64,000 nucleotides of DNA from Methylorubrum populi (GCA_036946625.1 JAQIIU010000003.1:1997001-2061000); one strand, 5' to 3'; shown: positions 34,918 to 44,377, counted from the first letter of the stretch. A program made the numbers and translations. The notes: generated from the letters alone by a model not told the origin.

Positions 34918-35991
34918 GTGCTGACGACCCGCCAGAAGCTGTGGCGCCACTACTGGTACGCGACCTTGCGCCTGTCCGACCTCGCGGACGGCCCCAAGCC
35001 CTTCACCCTGATGGGTGAGAAGATCGTGCTGTTCCTCGACGGCGAGGGCGAACCCGCGGCGATGATGGACCGGTGCTGCCACCGCACCGCCAAGCTCTCG
35101 AAGGGCTGGTGCAAGGACGGGCTGATCGTGTGCGGCTATCACGGCTGGGCCTATGACCGGCACGGCGCGCTCGCCCGCATCCCGCAGTTCAGCCCGGAGC
35201 AGGTCGTGCCGCGGCTCGCCGTGAAGAGCTACCACTGCACCGCGAAGTACGGCTACGCCTGGGTCTGCCTGGAGGAGCCCTGCGCGCCGATCCCCGAGAT
35301 CCCCGAGGATACGATGCCCGGCTACCGGCGCATCCAGCAGTTCCACGACGTGTGGAAGACCTCGCCCCTGCGCCTGATGGAGAACTCCTTCGACAACGCG
35401 CACTTCGCCTTCGTGCATCAGAACACGTTCGGGCAGATCAGCCAGCCGATCCCGGAAAAGTACGAGATCACCGAGACCGATGACGGCTTCGAGGCGGAGA
35501 CGATCATCACCATCGCCAACCCGCCGATGGCTCACCGCATCACCGGCACCACCGAGCCGACCACCAAGCGCCACATGCGCAACAAGTGGTTCGTGCCGTT
35601 CTGCCGCCGGCTCGACATCGAATATCCGTCGGGCTTGCGGCACATCATCTTCAACTCGGCCACGCCGATTGACGACGGCACGATCCGGCTGGCGCAGATC
35701 CTCTACCGCAACGACCGCGAGGAGGATTGCTCGACGGAAGCACTCATCGCCTGGGATGCGGTGATCGTCGAGGAGGACCGCGACATCCTCGAATCGACCG
35801 ACCCGGACGCGACGGTCGACATGAGCCGCAAGGTCGAGAGCCACATGCCTTCCGACCGCCCCGGCATGATCATGCGCCGCCGCCTGCTGGCAGCCCTGCG
35901 CGCGCACGGCGAGGAGGAGGTGTCCGAGGCGGTGCCGGCGGTCTCGGTGCCGGTGGCGCCGACCCTGATGCCGCATGAGAGGGTCGCGTGA
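34918..35991 (+). CDS. Rieske [2Fe-2S] non-haem iron oxygenase, alpha subunit
   Basis: The 357-residue oxygenase has the Rieske cluster motif (CCHRTAKLSKGWCKDG up to CGYHGW: Cys-x-His ... Cys-x2-His) at about residues 55-85 and a mononuclear iron site in ENSFDNAHFAFVH. It is of the VanA/demethylase-like size. It would hydroxylate or demethylate an aromatic or N-heterocyclic substrate. No ferredoxin or ferredoxin reductase lies beside it; the FAD and flavodoxin-fold proteins downstream may or may not supply electrons. GTG start. The stop overlaps the next gene's ATG. Confidence 0.92.
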   Translation: MLTTRQKLWRHYWYATLRLSDLADGPKPFTLMGEKIVLFLDGEGEPAAMMDRCCHRTAKLSKGWCKDGLIVCGYHGWAYDRHGALARIPQFSPEQVVPRLAVKSYHCTAKYGYAWVCLEEPCAPIPEIPEDTMPGYRRIQQFHDVWKTSPLRLMENSFDNAHFAFVHQNTFGQISQPIPEKYEITETDDGFEAETIITIANPPMAHRITGTTEPTTKRHMRNKWFVPFCRRLDIEYPSGLRHIIFNSATPIDDGTIRLAQILYRNDREEDCSTEALIAWDAVIVEEDRDILESTDPDATVDMSRKVESHMPSDRPGMIMRRRLLAALRAHGEEEVSEAVPAVSVPVAPTLMPHERVA

Positions 35992-36959
35992 TGGTCCGTC
36001 TTGCCGCTCTCCTCGCGACGCTTGCCGCCCTCGCGGCCTCGCCGGCCATTGCCCTCGAAAAGGTCTCGTTCGGCCTCAACTGGGTGCCGGAGGCCGAGCA
36101 TTGCGGGTTCTTCCAGGCCAAGGCGACGGGCCTCTACGAACGGGCCGGGCTCGACGTGGAACTGAGACCCGGCAACCCCAACGTCAACATGCCGCTGCTC
36201 GTCGCCTCGGGCGAACTCGACTTCGGGATGGGGTCGAGCTTCACCACGCTCAACCTCGTCGCCAGGGGCATCAAGGCACGCACCGTGGCGGCGTTCTTCC
36301 AGAAGGACCCGCAGACGCTGGTGGCCCATGCCGGCCAGGGCGTCGCCCGGCTGGAGGACCTGAAGGGCCGGCCGATCATGGTCGGCGGCTTCTCGCGCAA
36401 CGAGTTCTGGCAGTTCCTGAAGGCGCGCTACGGCTTCACCGACGACCAGCTCAGGCCGTTCGCCTATTCCGCGGCGCCCTTCCTCGCCGACAAGCGGGCG
36501 GTGCAGCAGGGCTACATCACCGAGGACGCGGCCCTGCTCGGCAAGGCGCTGCCCGAACCGCCGGTCTCGATCCTGCTGGCCGATTACGGCTACGACAACT
36601 ACGCCACCTCGATCTTCGCCACCGACGCCTTCATCGCCGCCAAGCCGAAGATCGTCCGGGCCTTCGTCGAGGCGAGCCGGAAGGGCTGGGAGGCCTGCAT
36701 GGCCGGCGATGACGAGCCGGCGATGAAGGCGGTGCTCGCCCTGGTGCCGACCGGCGGCGAGGCGCTGTTCCGCTTCAAGATGGACCAGATGAAGCGGCGC
36801 GGCCTCGTCGATGGCGGCGACGCGGCCCGCCTCGGCCTCGGCGCGATGACGGAGGCGCGCTGGCGCTCGTTCTTCGGCGTCATGACCCAGGCCGGCCTCT
36901 ATCCGGCCTCGCTCGACGTCCGCCAGGCTTACACGCTCGACTTCCTCGCCCAACCCTGA
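35991..36959 (+). CDS. Second THI5-like substrate-binding protein in the operon
   Basis: The 322-residue protein has a short signal peptide (to SPAIALEK) and is paralogous to the protein at 32157 (shared HxGFFQAKATGLYERAGLDVE-type core and MTEARWRSFF near the end). It has no ATPase or permease of its own and lies between two oxygenase genes, coupled to the Rieske gene by TGATG. It may give the single importer a second ligand range, or bind a product. An ATG at 35991 is preferred over the GTG one codon earlier. Confidence 0.9.
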   Translation: MVRLAALLATLAALAASPAIALEKVSFGLNWVPEAEHCGFFQAKATGLYERAGLDVELRPGNPNVNMPLLVASGELDFGMGSSFTTLNLVARGIKARTVAAFFQKDPQTLVAHAGQGVARLEDLKGRPIMVGGFSRNEFWQFLKARYGFTDDQLRPFAYSAAPFLADKRAVQQGYITEDAALLGKALPEPPVSILLADYGYDNYATSIFATDAFIAAKPKIVRAFVEASRKGWEACMAGDDEPAMKAVLALVPTGGEALFRFKMDQMKRRGLVDGGDAARLGLGAMTEARWRSFFGVMTQAGLYPASLDVRQAYTLDFLAQP

Positions 36960-36971
36960 CGGAGCGCATCC

Positions 36972-37943
36972 ATGCGGCAGGCGGATCTCCCGATCGTCGA
37001 CATCGCCCCCTTCCTCCACGGCGACGCCGCCGCGCGGGCGGGTGTCGGGCGGGCCTTCGGGCATGCCTTCGAGACCACGGGCTTCGCGGTCGTCGTCGGC
37101 CACGGCATCCCCGAGCGTCTGGCGAACGACGTCTACGACGCGATGAGGCGCTACTTCGCACAGCCCCTCGCGGTGAAGAGCCGCGACGCCGCGCCGGAGA
37201 AGACCAAGGGCCGGGGCTACCTGCCGGTCGGCATCGAGAGCGTCGCCCGGACCCTCGAGGGCGAGACGCCGCCCGACCTGTGCGAGGCGCTGGTCTTCAA
37301 CGCGCCCCACCGCGAGGAGACAGCGGCGCGGCCGAACATCTGGCCCGCCGAGCCGCCCGAGCTGCGCGGCCTCGTCGAGGCGTGGCGCGACGCGATCCTG
37401 CGCCTCACCGGGCAGCTCACCGGGCTGTCGGCGCTCGCGCTCGACCTTCCGCAAGACTACTTCGCGCCCTGGTTCGCGGATCCGGCGCTGACGCTGCGCT
37501 TCGTCCACTACCCCGACCAGGCCGAGCCGCCGATGCCGGGCCAGATGCGCTACGGCGCGCACCACGATTACGGTGGCCTGACCATCCTGCGGCAGGACGC
37601 GGCGGCGGGCGGCCTCCAGGTCGCCGACCGCGACGGCACCTGGTTCGAGGCCGGCGTGGTGCCGGATTCCTTCGTCATCAATGTCGGCGACCTGCTGGCG
37701 CGCTGGACCAACGAGCGCTGGCGCTCGACCCTGCACCGGGTGTCGAACCCCGACCGGTCGCTGACCGGCTCGACCGCGCGGCTCTCCATGGTCGCCTTCA
37801 CGGCGCCGAACGAGCTGTCGGAAGTCGCCTGCCTGCCGAGCTGCTGCGACGCGGCCAACCCGCCGCGCTACGAGCCGGTCAAGGCGGGCGCGTACATCCT
37901 GTCGAAGCTGCGCGCTTCGATGGACCTGACGGCGCGGGCCTGA
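36972..37943 (+). CDS. 2-oxoglutarate/Fe(II)-dependent dioxygenase (isopenicillin-N-synthase family)
   Basis: The 323-residue enzyme has the N-terminal DIOX_N domain (VDIAPFL, GFAVVVGHGIP) and the jelly-roll core with the iron ligands His-x-Asp in AHHDYGGLT and His in STLHRVSNP, followed by the 2-oxoglutarate Arg in RLSM. Possible chemistry includes hydroxylation or oxidative demethylation. Fungal thymine-7-hydroxylases belong to this superfamily, which is suggestive given the pyrimidine setting but not evidence. It is second of two oxygenases in the operon. Confidence 0.92.
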   Translation: MRQADLPIVDIAPFLHGDAAARAGVGRAFGHAFETTGFAVVVGHGIPERLANDVYDAMRRYFAQPLAVKSRDAAPEKTKGRGYLPVGIESVARTLEGETPPDLCEALVFNAPHREETAARPNIWPAEPPELRGLVEAWRDAILRLTGQLTGLSALALDLPQDYFAPWFADPALTLRFVHYPDQAEPPMPGQMRYGAHHDYGGLTILRQDAAAGGLQVADRDGTWFEAGVVPDSFVINVGDLLARWTNERWRSTLHRVSNPDRSLTGSTARLSMVAFTAPNELSEVACLPSCCDAANPPRYEPVKAGAYILSKLRASMDLTARA

Positions 37944-37945
37944 CG

Positions 37946-39316
37946 ATGGCGGGCAGGCCCTCTCCCGAAGCCCTCGCGGCCCTCAAGGCGGATCTGTCCG
38001 GCCGCGTCGCCCTGATCGAGGAGCCGGCCCGGGTGCGCAAGCGCTCGCGCGACTTCTTCTGGTACTCGCCGGTCCTCGACGCCGCGCTGAAGGGCCTGTC
38101 CGGCGACCTCGTCGCCGAGCCCGAGAGCGAGGCCGCGGTGATCGCCGTGGCCTCGGCCTGCGCCCGGCACGGCGTGCCGCTCACCGTGCGCGGCGGCGGC
38201 ACCGGCAATTACGGGCAGGCGGTGCCGCTGCGCGGCGGCGTGGTGCTCGACGTCTCCGGCCTCGACCGGGTCGCGTGGCAGCGCGACGGCGCGGTGCGCA
38301 CGGGCCCCGGCATCCGCATGAACCGTCTCGATTCTCTTCTCGCCGCGGGCGGCGAGGAGATCCGGATGCATCCCTCGACGAAGCGCACGGCGAGCATCGG
38401 CGGCTTCGTCGCCGGCGGCTCGGGCGGGATCGGCTCGGTCAATTACGGCCAGTTGCGCGAGCGCGGCAACATCCGCGCCGCCCGCGTGGTGACGCTGGAG
38501 CCGGAGCCGCGGGTGCTGGAACTGACCGGCGACGCGGTCAACGGCATCGCGCATGCCTACGGCACCACCGGCATCGTCACGGCGCTGGAGATGCCGCTCG
38601 CGCCCGTCCATCCCTGGATCGACGTCGTCGTCGCCTTCGACGATTTTTTGGCTGCCGCGGAATGCGGGCTGGCGGTCGGGCGCGATCCCGCGATCACCAA
38701 GAAGCTCGTCACGCCGATCGCCTGGCCCCTGCCGCAATGGTTCACCCCGCTGCGGGCGCAGTGCCCGCCGGGGCAGGCGATCCTGATCGCGATGGTGGCG
38801 GAGGCGAGCCTGCCCGCCTTCCGCGCGCGGGTGGCGCGGGAGGGCGGCACGATCACCCTGGAGACGCCGCTCGACGACTCGCCGGGCCACGTCCCGCTCT
38901 ACGAATACACCTGGAACCACACCACGCTGCAGGTGCTCAAGACCGATCGGAGCTGGACCTACCTCCAGAGCCTCCACCCGGCCGACCGGCTGATGGAGAC
39001 CGTCGCCGAGATGGCGGCGCTGTTTCCCGACGAGATCGTGCCGCATCTCGAACTCATCGAGTTCGCCGGCCGGCTCACCTATGCCGGCATCCCGCTCCTG
39101 AAGTTCACCGACGCGGACCGTCTGAACCACATCATCGCGGCGCACGAGGCGCGCGGCGTCTCCATCGCCAACCCGCACGTCTACACCCTGGAGGACGGCA
39201 CCCGGCACAAGCGGGCCGAGACCGACCAGCTCGGCTTCAAGCGGCTCACCGATCCCGCGGGCCTGATGAACCCGGGAAAGATGCGGACGTTCACGCCCGC
39301 CCCTCAGCCGGCCTGA
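37946..39316 (+). CDS. FAD-linked oxidase (BBE/4-cresol dehydrogenase-like)
   Basis: The 456-residue flavoprotein has the PCMH FAD fold: VRGGGTGNYGQAVPLRGG in outline, GFVAGGSGGIGSVNYGQLRERG, and a C-terminal LMNPGKM. Such enzymes oxidise alcohols, hydroxy acids or amines. Only two bases separate it from the dioxygenase stop. No cytochrome partner is seen. Substrate unknown. Confidence 0.88.
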   Translation: MAGRPSPEALAALKADLSGRVALIEEPARVRKRSRDFFWYSPVLDAALKGLSGDLVAEPESEAAVIAVASACARHGVPLTVRGGGTGNYGQAVPLRGGVVLDVSGLDRVAWQRDGAVRTGPGIRMNRLDSLLAAGGEEIRMHPSTKRTASIGGFVAGGSGGIGSVNYGQLRERGNIRAARVVTLEPEPRVLELTGDAVNGIAHAYGTTGIVTALEMPLAPVHPWIDVVVAFDDFLAAAECGLAVGRDPAITKKLVTPIAWPLPQWFTPLRAQCPPGQAILIAMVAEASLPAFRARVAREGGTITLETPLDDSPGHVPLYEYTWNHTTLQVLKTDRSWTYLQSLHPADRLMETVAEMAALFPDEIVPHLELIEFAGRLTYAGIPLLKFTDADRLNHIIAAHEARGVSIANPHVYTLEDGTRHKRAETDQLGFKRLTDPAGLMNPGKMRTFTPAPQPA

Positions 39317-39321
39317 CCGCC

Positions 39322-39909
39322 GTGACGCGCGTCCTCTACCTCTACTGTCACCCGGTGCCGGAGAGTTTTCACGGAGCGATCCGCACGGCCGCCCTCGACG
39401 GCCTGGCGCGAACCGGCCACCGGGTCGATCTGCTCGACCTCTACGCGGAGGGCTTCGATCCGGTCCTGACCGCGGAGGGGCGGCGCACCTACCACGACGT
39501 GACGCGGAACCAGCGCGGGCTGGAGGATTACGTCGCGCGGCTCCGCGCGGCGCAAGTGCTGGTGGTGCAGTTTCCGACCTGGTGCTTCGGCCCGCCCGCG
39601 ATGCTCAAGGGCTTCATCGACCGGCTGATGATGCCGGGCGTGGCCTTCGACCTCTCCGATCCGCGGCATGTCCGGCCGACCCTCGACTCGCTGGAGCGGA
39701 TCGTCGGCGTCGTCACCTACGGCCGCCCGCGCTGGATGGCGCTGGCGATGCAGGACCCGCCCCGCCGGATGGTGACGCGCTACCTCCGCTGGTTCGCCGC
39801 GCGCCGGGCCCGGGCCGAATACCTCGCGCTCTACCACCTGAACGTCGCCTCGGACGCCCGGCGCCGCGCCTTCATCGAGCGGGTGCGCGCGCGGATGGAG
39901 CGGCTGTGA
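39322..39909 (+). CDS. NAD(P)H-dependent oxidoreductase, flavodoxin-fold (Kef/MdaB type)
   Basis: The 195-residue protein begins VTRVLYLYCHPVPESFHGAI, the P-loop of NAD(P)H:quinone oxidoreductases, with QFPTWCFGPPAMLKGFIDR as the second flavin loop. It reduces quinones or provides reduced flavin. GTG 39322 is the start, five bases after the FAD-oxidase stop. Its role may be electron supply to the oxygenases or removal of quinone products. Confidence 0.88.
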   Translation: MTRVLYLYCHPVPESFHGAIRTAALDGLARTGHRVDLLDLYAEGFDPVLTAEGRRTYHDVTRNQRGLEDYVARLRAAQVLVVQFPTWCFGPPAMLKGFIDRLMMPGVAFDLSDPRHVRPTLDSLERIVGVVTYGRPRWMALAMQDPPRRMVTRYLRWFAARRARAEYLALYHLNVASDARRRAFIERVRARMERL

Positions 39910-39949
39910 GGCCAACGATCTCCCGCATCCCCACGCCAGGAGTCCCGCC

Positions 39950-41500
39950 ATGCTGATGCATCGTCTCCTCACGCTCGGCGCCGAGCGCCATCCCGAGAGG
40001 CCCGCCTTCCACTGGGTCGACCGGGACCGCGGCCTGACCTATGCCGGCGCGGTCGATTCCATGGAGCGCATGGCCGGCGCCCTGCACGATCTCGGCGTGG
40101 GCCGGGGCGACCGCGTCACCATCTTCGCCCATAACGGGCTCGACTACATCGTGGCGATGCTGGGAGCGTGGCGGGTCGGCGCCATCGCCGCCCTGGTGAA
40201 CGTGAAGTTCGCCGACGAACTCACCGACTACTTCGCCGACCACACGCCGAGCGCGGTGGTCTACACCCACGACATGGAGGCACCCGTGGCCGCGGCCAGC
40301 GCGGCGGTCGGCACGGTCCGTGCCCGCCTGTGCATGGACGGGGCGCAGGGCGGCGCCCTGTCCCTGCCGGAGATGCTGGCGGCGGCCCTGCCGGCGCCGC
40401 CCGATCCCGGCGACGAGACCGCCATCGCCCACCTCTCCTACACCTCGGGCACCACGGGCAAGCCGAAGGGCGCCTGCCTGCGCCACGAGCCGACCGTGCG
40501 GGCCTGCCGCTGCATCGGCGAGCGGCTGCGGCTGCGGCCGGGCGACGTCTCGTTCGGCCCCTCCGCGCTCTCCAGCTCCTACCAGCTCGTCGCCAACCTG
40601 CTGCCGCCGCTCGCCGTCGGCGCCTCGATCAACGTGATGCGGTTCTGGACCCGCGAGGGCGGCTACGACGCGCTCGCCGCCCGCGGGGCGACCAGCCTCG
40701 TGGCCAACCCGCCGATCCTCGACGACGTGCTGCGGGAATCCCGCCGCCGCGGCGCCCCGCCGCCGGCCCTGCGCCTCGGCCTCTCCGGCGGCGGGCCGGT
40801 GCCGCCGACCCTCAAGGCGGCGTGGCGCGACGACCTCGGCCTGCCGCTCGTCGAGAGCTACGGCCAGAGCGAGCTCGGCGGCTTCGTCGGCCTCGGCTAC
40901 CCGGAACCGGAGCCCGACGACGCCAAGCTCGGGCGGGTCGGACCGCCGCTGCCCGACAAGGAGGTGTTCATCCTCGGCCCCGACGACCGCGTGCTGCCGC
41001 CGGGCGAGATCGGCGAGATCGCGCTCACCGGCGGCTTCATGGCCGGCTACTGGGGCAAGCCGGACAAGACGGACGCCGCGACCCGCGGCGGCTACCTGCG
41101 CACCGGCGATCTCGGGCTCCTCGATGCCGAGGGCTGCGTGACGCTGCGCAGCCGCCGGGCGGAACTCGTCGAGGTGGCCGGGCGCCTGTGGTATCCGCGC
41201 GACGTCGAGGAGGCGCTGGCGGCGCAGCCCGGCGTGGCGCAGGCGGCCCTCGTCGGGGTCGCCGACCCGGCACTCGGCCAGCGGCCGGTCGCCTTCGCCC
41301 AGGCCCAGCCCGGCGCCGCGCTCGATGCGGCGGCGCTGAAAGCCGCGATCACCGGCCGGGTCGCCTACGACCTCGCCCCGCTCGTCCTCGTCGTCGTGCC
41401 GGAGATGCCGATGACCCCGACCGGCAAGATCGCCAAGGCGGATCTCGCCCGCTCCGACCTCGCCCGGAAAGCGGCCGAGCGGGCGGCGGAGGCCGCGTGA
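39950..41500 (+). CDS. AMP-dependent acyl-CoA synthetase/ligase
   Basis: The 516-residue enzyme has the adenylate-forming core SYTSGTTGKPKG, the motif ESYGQSELGG, GYLRTGDLG and the terminal PTGKIAK lysine. It activates a carboxylic acid, presumably made by the upstream oxidases. AGGAG lies eight bases before the ATG. Its TGA overlaps the creatininase ATG. No CoA-dependent degradation genes (hydratase, thiolase) follow, which is odd for a complete ring-degradation route. Confidence 0.9.
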   Translation: MLMHRLLTLGAERHPERPAFHWVDRDRGLTYAGAVDSMERMAGALHDLGVGRGDRVTIFAHNGLDYIVAMLGAWRVGAIAALVNVKFADELTDYFADHTPSAVVYTHDMEAPVAAASAAVGTVRARLCMDGAQGGALSLPEMLAAALPAPPDPGDETAIAHLSYTSGTTGKPKGACLRHEPTVRACRCIGERLRLRPGDVSFGPSALSSSYQLVANLLPPLAVGASINVMRFWTREGGYDALAARGATSLVANPPILDDVLRESRRRGAPPPALRLGLSGGGPVPPTLKAAWRDDLGLPLVESYGQSELGGFVGLGYPEPEPDDAKLGRVGPPLPDKEVFILGPDDRVLPPGEIGEIALTGGFMAGYWGKPDKTDAATRGGYLRTGDLGLLDAEGCVTLRSRRAELVEVAGRLWYPRDVEEALAAQPGVAQAALVGVADPALGQRPVAFAQAQPGAALDAAALKAAITGRVAYDLAPLVLVVVPEMPMTPTGKIAKADLARSDLARKAAERAAEAA

Positions 41501-42318
41501 TGCGCGCGCCCTCGCGCTGGTGGTGGGACCTGACGGCGGAAGACTTCTCGCGCCTCGATTGGGCGCCTCTCGTCGCGATCCTGCCCGTGGCGGCGGTCGA
41601 GCAGCACGGGCCGCACCTGCCGGTGCGGGTCGATGCGGCGATCAATGCCGGCATCCTCGCCCGCGCGGTGGCGCTGATGCCCGACGACCTGCCGGCGCTC
41701 GTCCTGCCGATGCTCCCCGTCGGCAAGTCGAACGAGCACCACGCCTATCCCGGCACGCTCAGCCTCTCCCACGAGACCCTGGCGCGCCTGTGGATCGAGA
41801 CCGCCGAGAGCGTGCACCGCGCCGGCGGCCGCCGCCTCCTCATCCTCAACAGCCATGGCGGGCAGCCGCAGGTGATGGAGATCGTGACGCGGGAACTGCG
41901 CGTGCGGCTGGGCATGCTCGCGGTCGGCAGCAGTTGGGGCGGGGTCACGCCGATGGACGACCTGTTCTCGGAGGCCGAGCGGCGCCACGGCATCCACGGC
42001 GGCGAGATCGAGACCAGCGTGATGCTGGCGCTCCATCCCGACCTGGTGCGGATGGAGCGGGCGGAGGACTTCGTGCCGCTCTCGGTCGCGCTGGAGCGGG
42101 CCGGCGGGCTGCTGACCCCGGAGGGCCGCGTCGGCTTCGGCTGGATGGCGCAGGATCTCCACCCGTCCGGCGTCAGCGGCAACGCGGCGGCGGCGGATGC
42201 GCGGCGGGGGGCCGAACTGGTGGAGCGGGCCGCGGCGGGCGTGGTGCGGCTGGTGCGCGAGGTCGCGGATTTCCCGCTCGAACGGCTGCGTTCCGGGACC
42301 GCCTTCGATGGCCGCTGA
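41500..42318 (+). CDS. Creatininase-family amidohydrolase
   Basis: The 272-residue protein has the creatininase metal sites: AAVEQHGPHLPVRVDA, NSHGGQPQ and GIHGGEIETS. Family members hydrolyse cyclic amides (creatinine), formamides in deazaflavin or riboflavin metabolism, and mycofactocin precursors. Here it probably opens a lactam or removes a formyl/carbamoyl group in the unknown pathway. Coupled to the ligase gene (TGATG) and overlapping the next gene by 11 bases. Confidence 0.9.
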   Translation: MRAPSRWWWDLTAEDFSRLDWAPLVAILPVAAVEQHGPHLPVRVDAAINAGILARAVALMPDDLPALVLPMLPVGKSNEHHAYPGTLSLSHETLARLWIETAESVHRAGGRRLLILNSHGGQPQVMEIVTRELRVRLGMLAVGSSWGGVTPMDDLFSEAERRHGIHGGEIETSVMLALHPDLVRMERAEDFVPLSVALERAGGLLTPEGRVGFGWMAQDLHPSGVSGNAAAADARRGAELVERAAAGVVRLVREVADFPLERLRSGTAFDGR

Positions 42319-43954
42319 CCCCCTCCTGCCGGTCGCCGAGCCCGCCACGGCCACGCTGACCCTTCCCGACGGCGTTGCCCTCGTCGCCGATCTCTGGCGC
42401 CCGGCCGGTCCCGGCCGCCATCCCGTCCTGCTGATGCGCCAGCCCTACGGCCGGGCCATCGCCTCGACGCTGACCCTGGCGCATCCCGCATGGTACGCCG
42501 CCCGCGGCTACGTCGTCGTCGTGCAGGACGTGCGCGGCCGCGGCGGCAGCGGCGGCGCGTTCCGCCTGTTCGAGCACGAGGCCGCGGACGGCGCGGCGAC
42601 CCTCGCCTGGGCGGCGGAGCTGCCCGGATCGGACGGCCGGGTCGCGACCTACGGCTTCAGCTATCAGGCGGTGACGCAGTTCCTGGCGCTGGCGGGCGCC
42701 CTGCGCGCGGGCACCAAGCGGCCCGACGCGGTCGTGCCGGCGATGGGCGGCTGGAGCATCCGCGACGACTGGGCCTATACCGGCGGCGCCTTCGGGCTTG
42801 CCGGCAATATCGGCTGGGCCTGCCAGATGGGGGCCGAGGTCGCCCGGCTCCGGGGCGATGCCGCCGCCTTCGCGGCGCTCGGCGCGGCCGCGCGCGGCAC
42901 GCCCTGGAGCGGACCGGTCGCGGCGCGGCCCGAGATCCTCGCGCAACACGCCGCCGACCACCATTACTTCGACTGGCTCGGCGACGATCCGGCCACCTGG
43001 GACCGGATCGCACCGGCCCGCCGCCTCGCCGGGCGCGACCTCGCGGTGCCCGGCCTGCATGTCGGCGGCTGGCAGGATGTTTTGCTCGACGGCACGCTCG
43101 GCGCCTACGCGGCCTTCCGCGCCGGGCCCGCGCCGCAGCGCCTCCTGATCGGGCCCTGGACCCACGCCCCCTGGGGCCGCCGGGTCGGCGGCCTCGATCT
43201 CGGGCCGGAGGCGGTCACGTCTGTCGATGCCGCAACGGTCGCCTTCCTCGATCAAGTGCTGCTCGGGCGCGAGGATCCGGATCCGCCGGTCCGGCTGTTC
43301 GACGCGGGAACCCGCGGCTGGGCCGGATTTTCCGCTTGGCCCGAGCCTGAACCGACTTCGCTGTATCTCGCCTCCGACGGTCTCGCCGCCACCGCCGCGG
43401 GCGGTCGGCTCGCGGCGGCGGCGGGTGAGCCCGGCGAGGACCGCCTCGTGCACGATCCCTGGCGCCCCGCGCCGGTCATCGGCGGCCCCTGGGGAACGCC
43501 GCCGGGCTACCAGGACCGCGCCGCCCTGGACGACCGCAGCGACGTCGCGGTCTATGACGGCCCGGTGATCGCCGCGCCCCTGCAGCTCGCCGGCCGCGTG
43601 GCGGCGGAGGTGTTCGTCGAGACCGCGGCGACGAGCCACGACCTTCACGCCACGCTCTCCCTCGTGGAGCCGGACGGACGCGCCGTCACCCTGACCGCCG
43701 GCCATCTGCGGGTCGCCGACGCCGATGCGCCCGGACCCCGGCGCATCGCCATGCGGGGCGTGTGCTGCACGCTGCGGCCCGGACAGCGCCTGCGTCTGTC
43801 GCTCCAGGCCGCCGCCTGGCCGGCCTTCGCCGTCAATCCGGGGACCGGGAGCAGCCCGGAGGCGGCTGCGGCGATGCAGGCGCAGGTGATCGTGCTCGCC
43901 CTGCGCCACGGGGCCGAGCAGCCGTCGCGGCTGCTGTTGCCGGTCCTCGGGTGA
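42308..43954 (+). CDS. CocE/NonD-family hydrolase (X-Pro dipeptidyl-peptidase-like)
   Basis: The 548-residue protein has an alpha/beta-hydrolase domain with the nucleophile Ser in YGFSYQAVTQ, an Asp in the following strand and His in GPWTHAPWG, followed by the C-terminal jelly-roll domain of the CocE family. Relatives hydrolyse esters and amides of bulky substrates such as cocaine. No signal peptide: cytoplasmic. Last gene of the operon. Confidence 0.9.
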   Translation: MAADPLLPVAEPATATLTLPDGVALVADLWRPAGPGRHPVLLMRQPYGRAIASTLTLAHPAWYAARGYVVVVQDVRGRGGSGGAFRLFEHEAADGAATLAWAAELPGSDGRVATYGFSYQAVTQFLALAGALRAGTKRPDAVVPAMGGWSIRDDWAYTGGAFGLAGNIGWACQMGAEVARLRGDAAAFAALGAAARGTPWSGPVAARPEILAQHAADHHYFDWLGDDPATWDRIAPARRLAGRDLAVPGLHVGGWQDVLLDGTLGAYAAFRAGPAPQRLLIGPWTHAPWGRRVGGLDLGPEAVTSVDAATVAFLDQVLLGREDPDPPVRLFDAGTRGWAGFSAWPEPEPTSLYLASDGLAATAAGGRLAAAAGEPGEDRLVHDPWRPAPVIGGPWGTPPGYQDRAALDDRSDVAVYDGPVIAAPLQLAGRVAAEVFVETAATSHDLHATLSLVEPDGRAVTLTAGHLRVADADAPGPRRIAMRGVCCTLRPGQRLRLSLQAAAWPAFAVNPGTGSSPEAAAAMQAQVIVLALRHGAEQPSRLLLPVLG

Positions 43955-44099
43955 GCCGGCCGATCAGAGCGCAGTCCGACGAAGCGGTCACCGGTTCGTC
44001 GAAGGAATGTGCGTCAAGACGATGGCCAGAGCGGCACGGCCCTTGCTGCCGACGACGGCGCAAACGGTGGCCATCACGGCCCCGTGGGAGCCTTCCACG

Positions 44100-44306
44100 A
44101 TGCGCGCGAAACGGGCCGGTCTCGGCCTCAGCCTCCCCCTCCTCGCTTGGTTCGTCGCAGTCGTCTGTCTCGGCAGCGGCGTCGCCACGGCTCCGGGTGC
44201 CCGTGCGCAGGGCACGGTGACGCCGCCGGCCGGCCAATCGCGCGTCACCGCCCCGGGCGGGCGGCGCGGCAAGGCCGCTCGTTCCCACAGGAAGCGGCAC
44301 CGCTGA
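44100..44306 (+). CDS. Small basic secreted hypothetical protein
   Basis: The 68-residue product has a signal-peptide-like start (RAKRAGLGLSLPLLAWFVAV, then GARAQG) and a mature part of about 30 residues that ends in a basic string (GGRRGKAARSHRKRHR). GGGAG lies ten bases before the ATG. No family recognised. The gene after it encodes another small secreted protein, and both contain a VTAPGG/ATAPGG motif also seen in the small protein at 28942. Confidence 0.5.
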   Translation: MRAKRAGLGLSLPLLAWFVAVVCLGSGVATAPGARAQGTVTPPAGQSRVTAPGGRRGKAARSHRKRHR

Positions 44307-44377
44307 ACTCGATCCCCGCAGCCTGCGGGGCCCGACGATACCCTCGCACCCCGTTCGCAATCGGAAAGTCAGCCACC

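Noticed and set aside
44314..44330. Small hairpin CCCCGCA/TGCGGGG as a terminator between the two small secreted genes
   Set aside because: Seven-base stem with a three-base loop and no T run; too weak to call.
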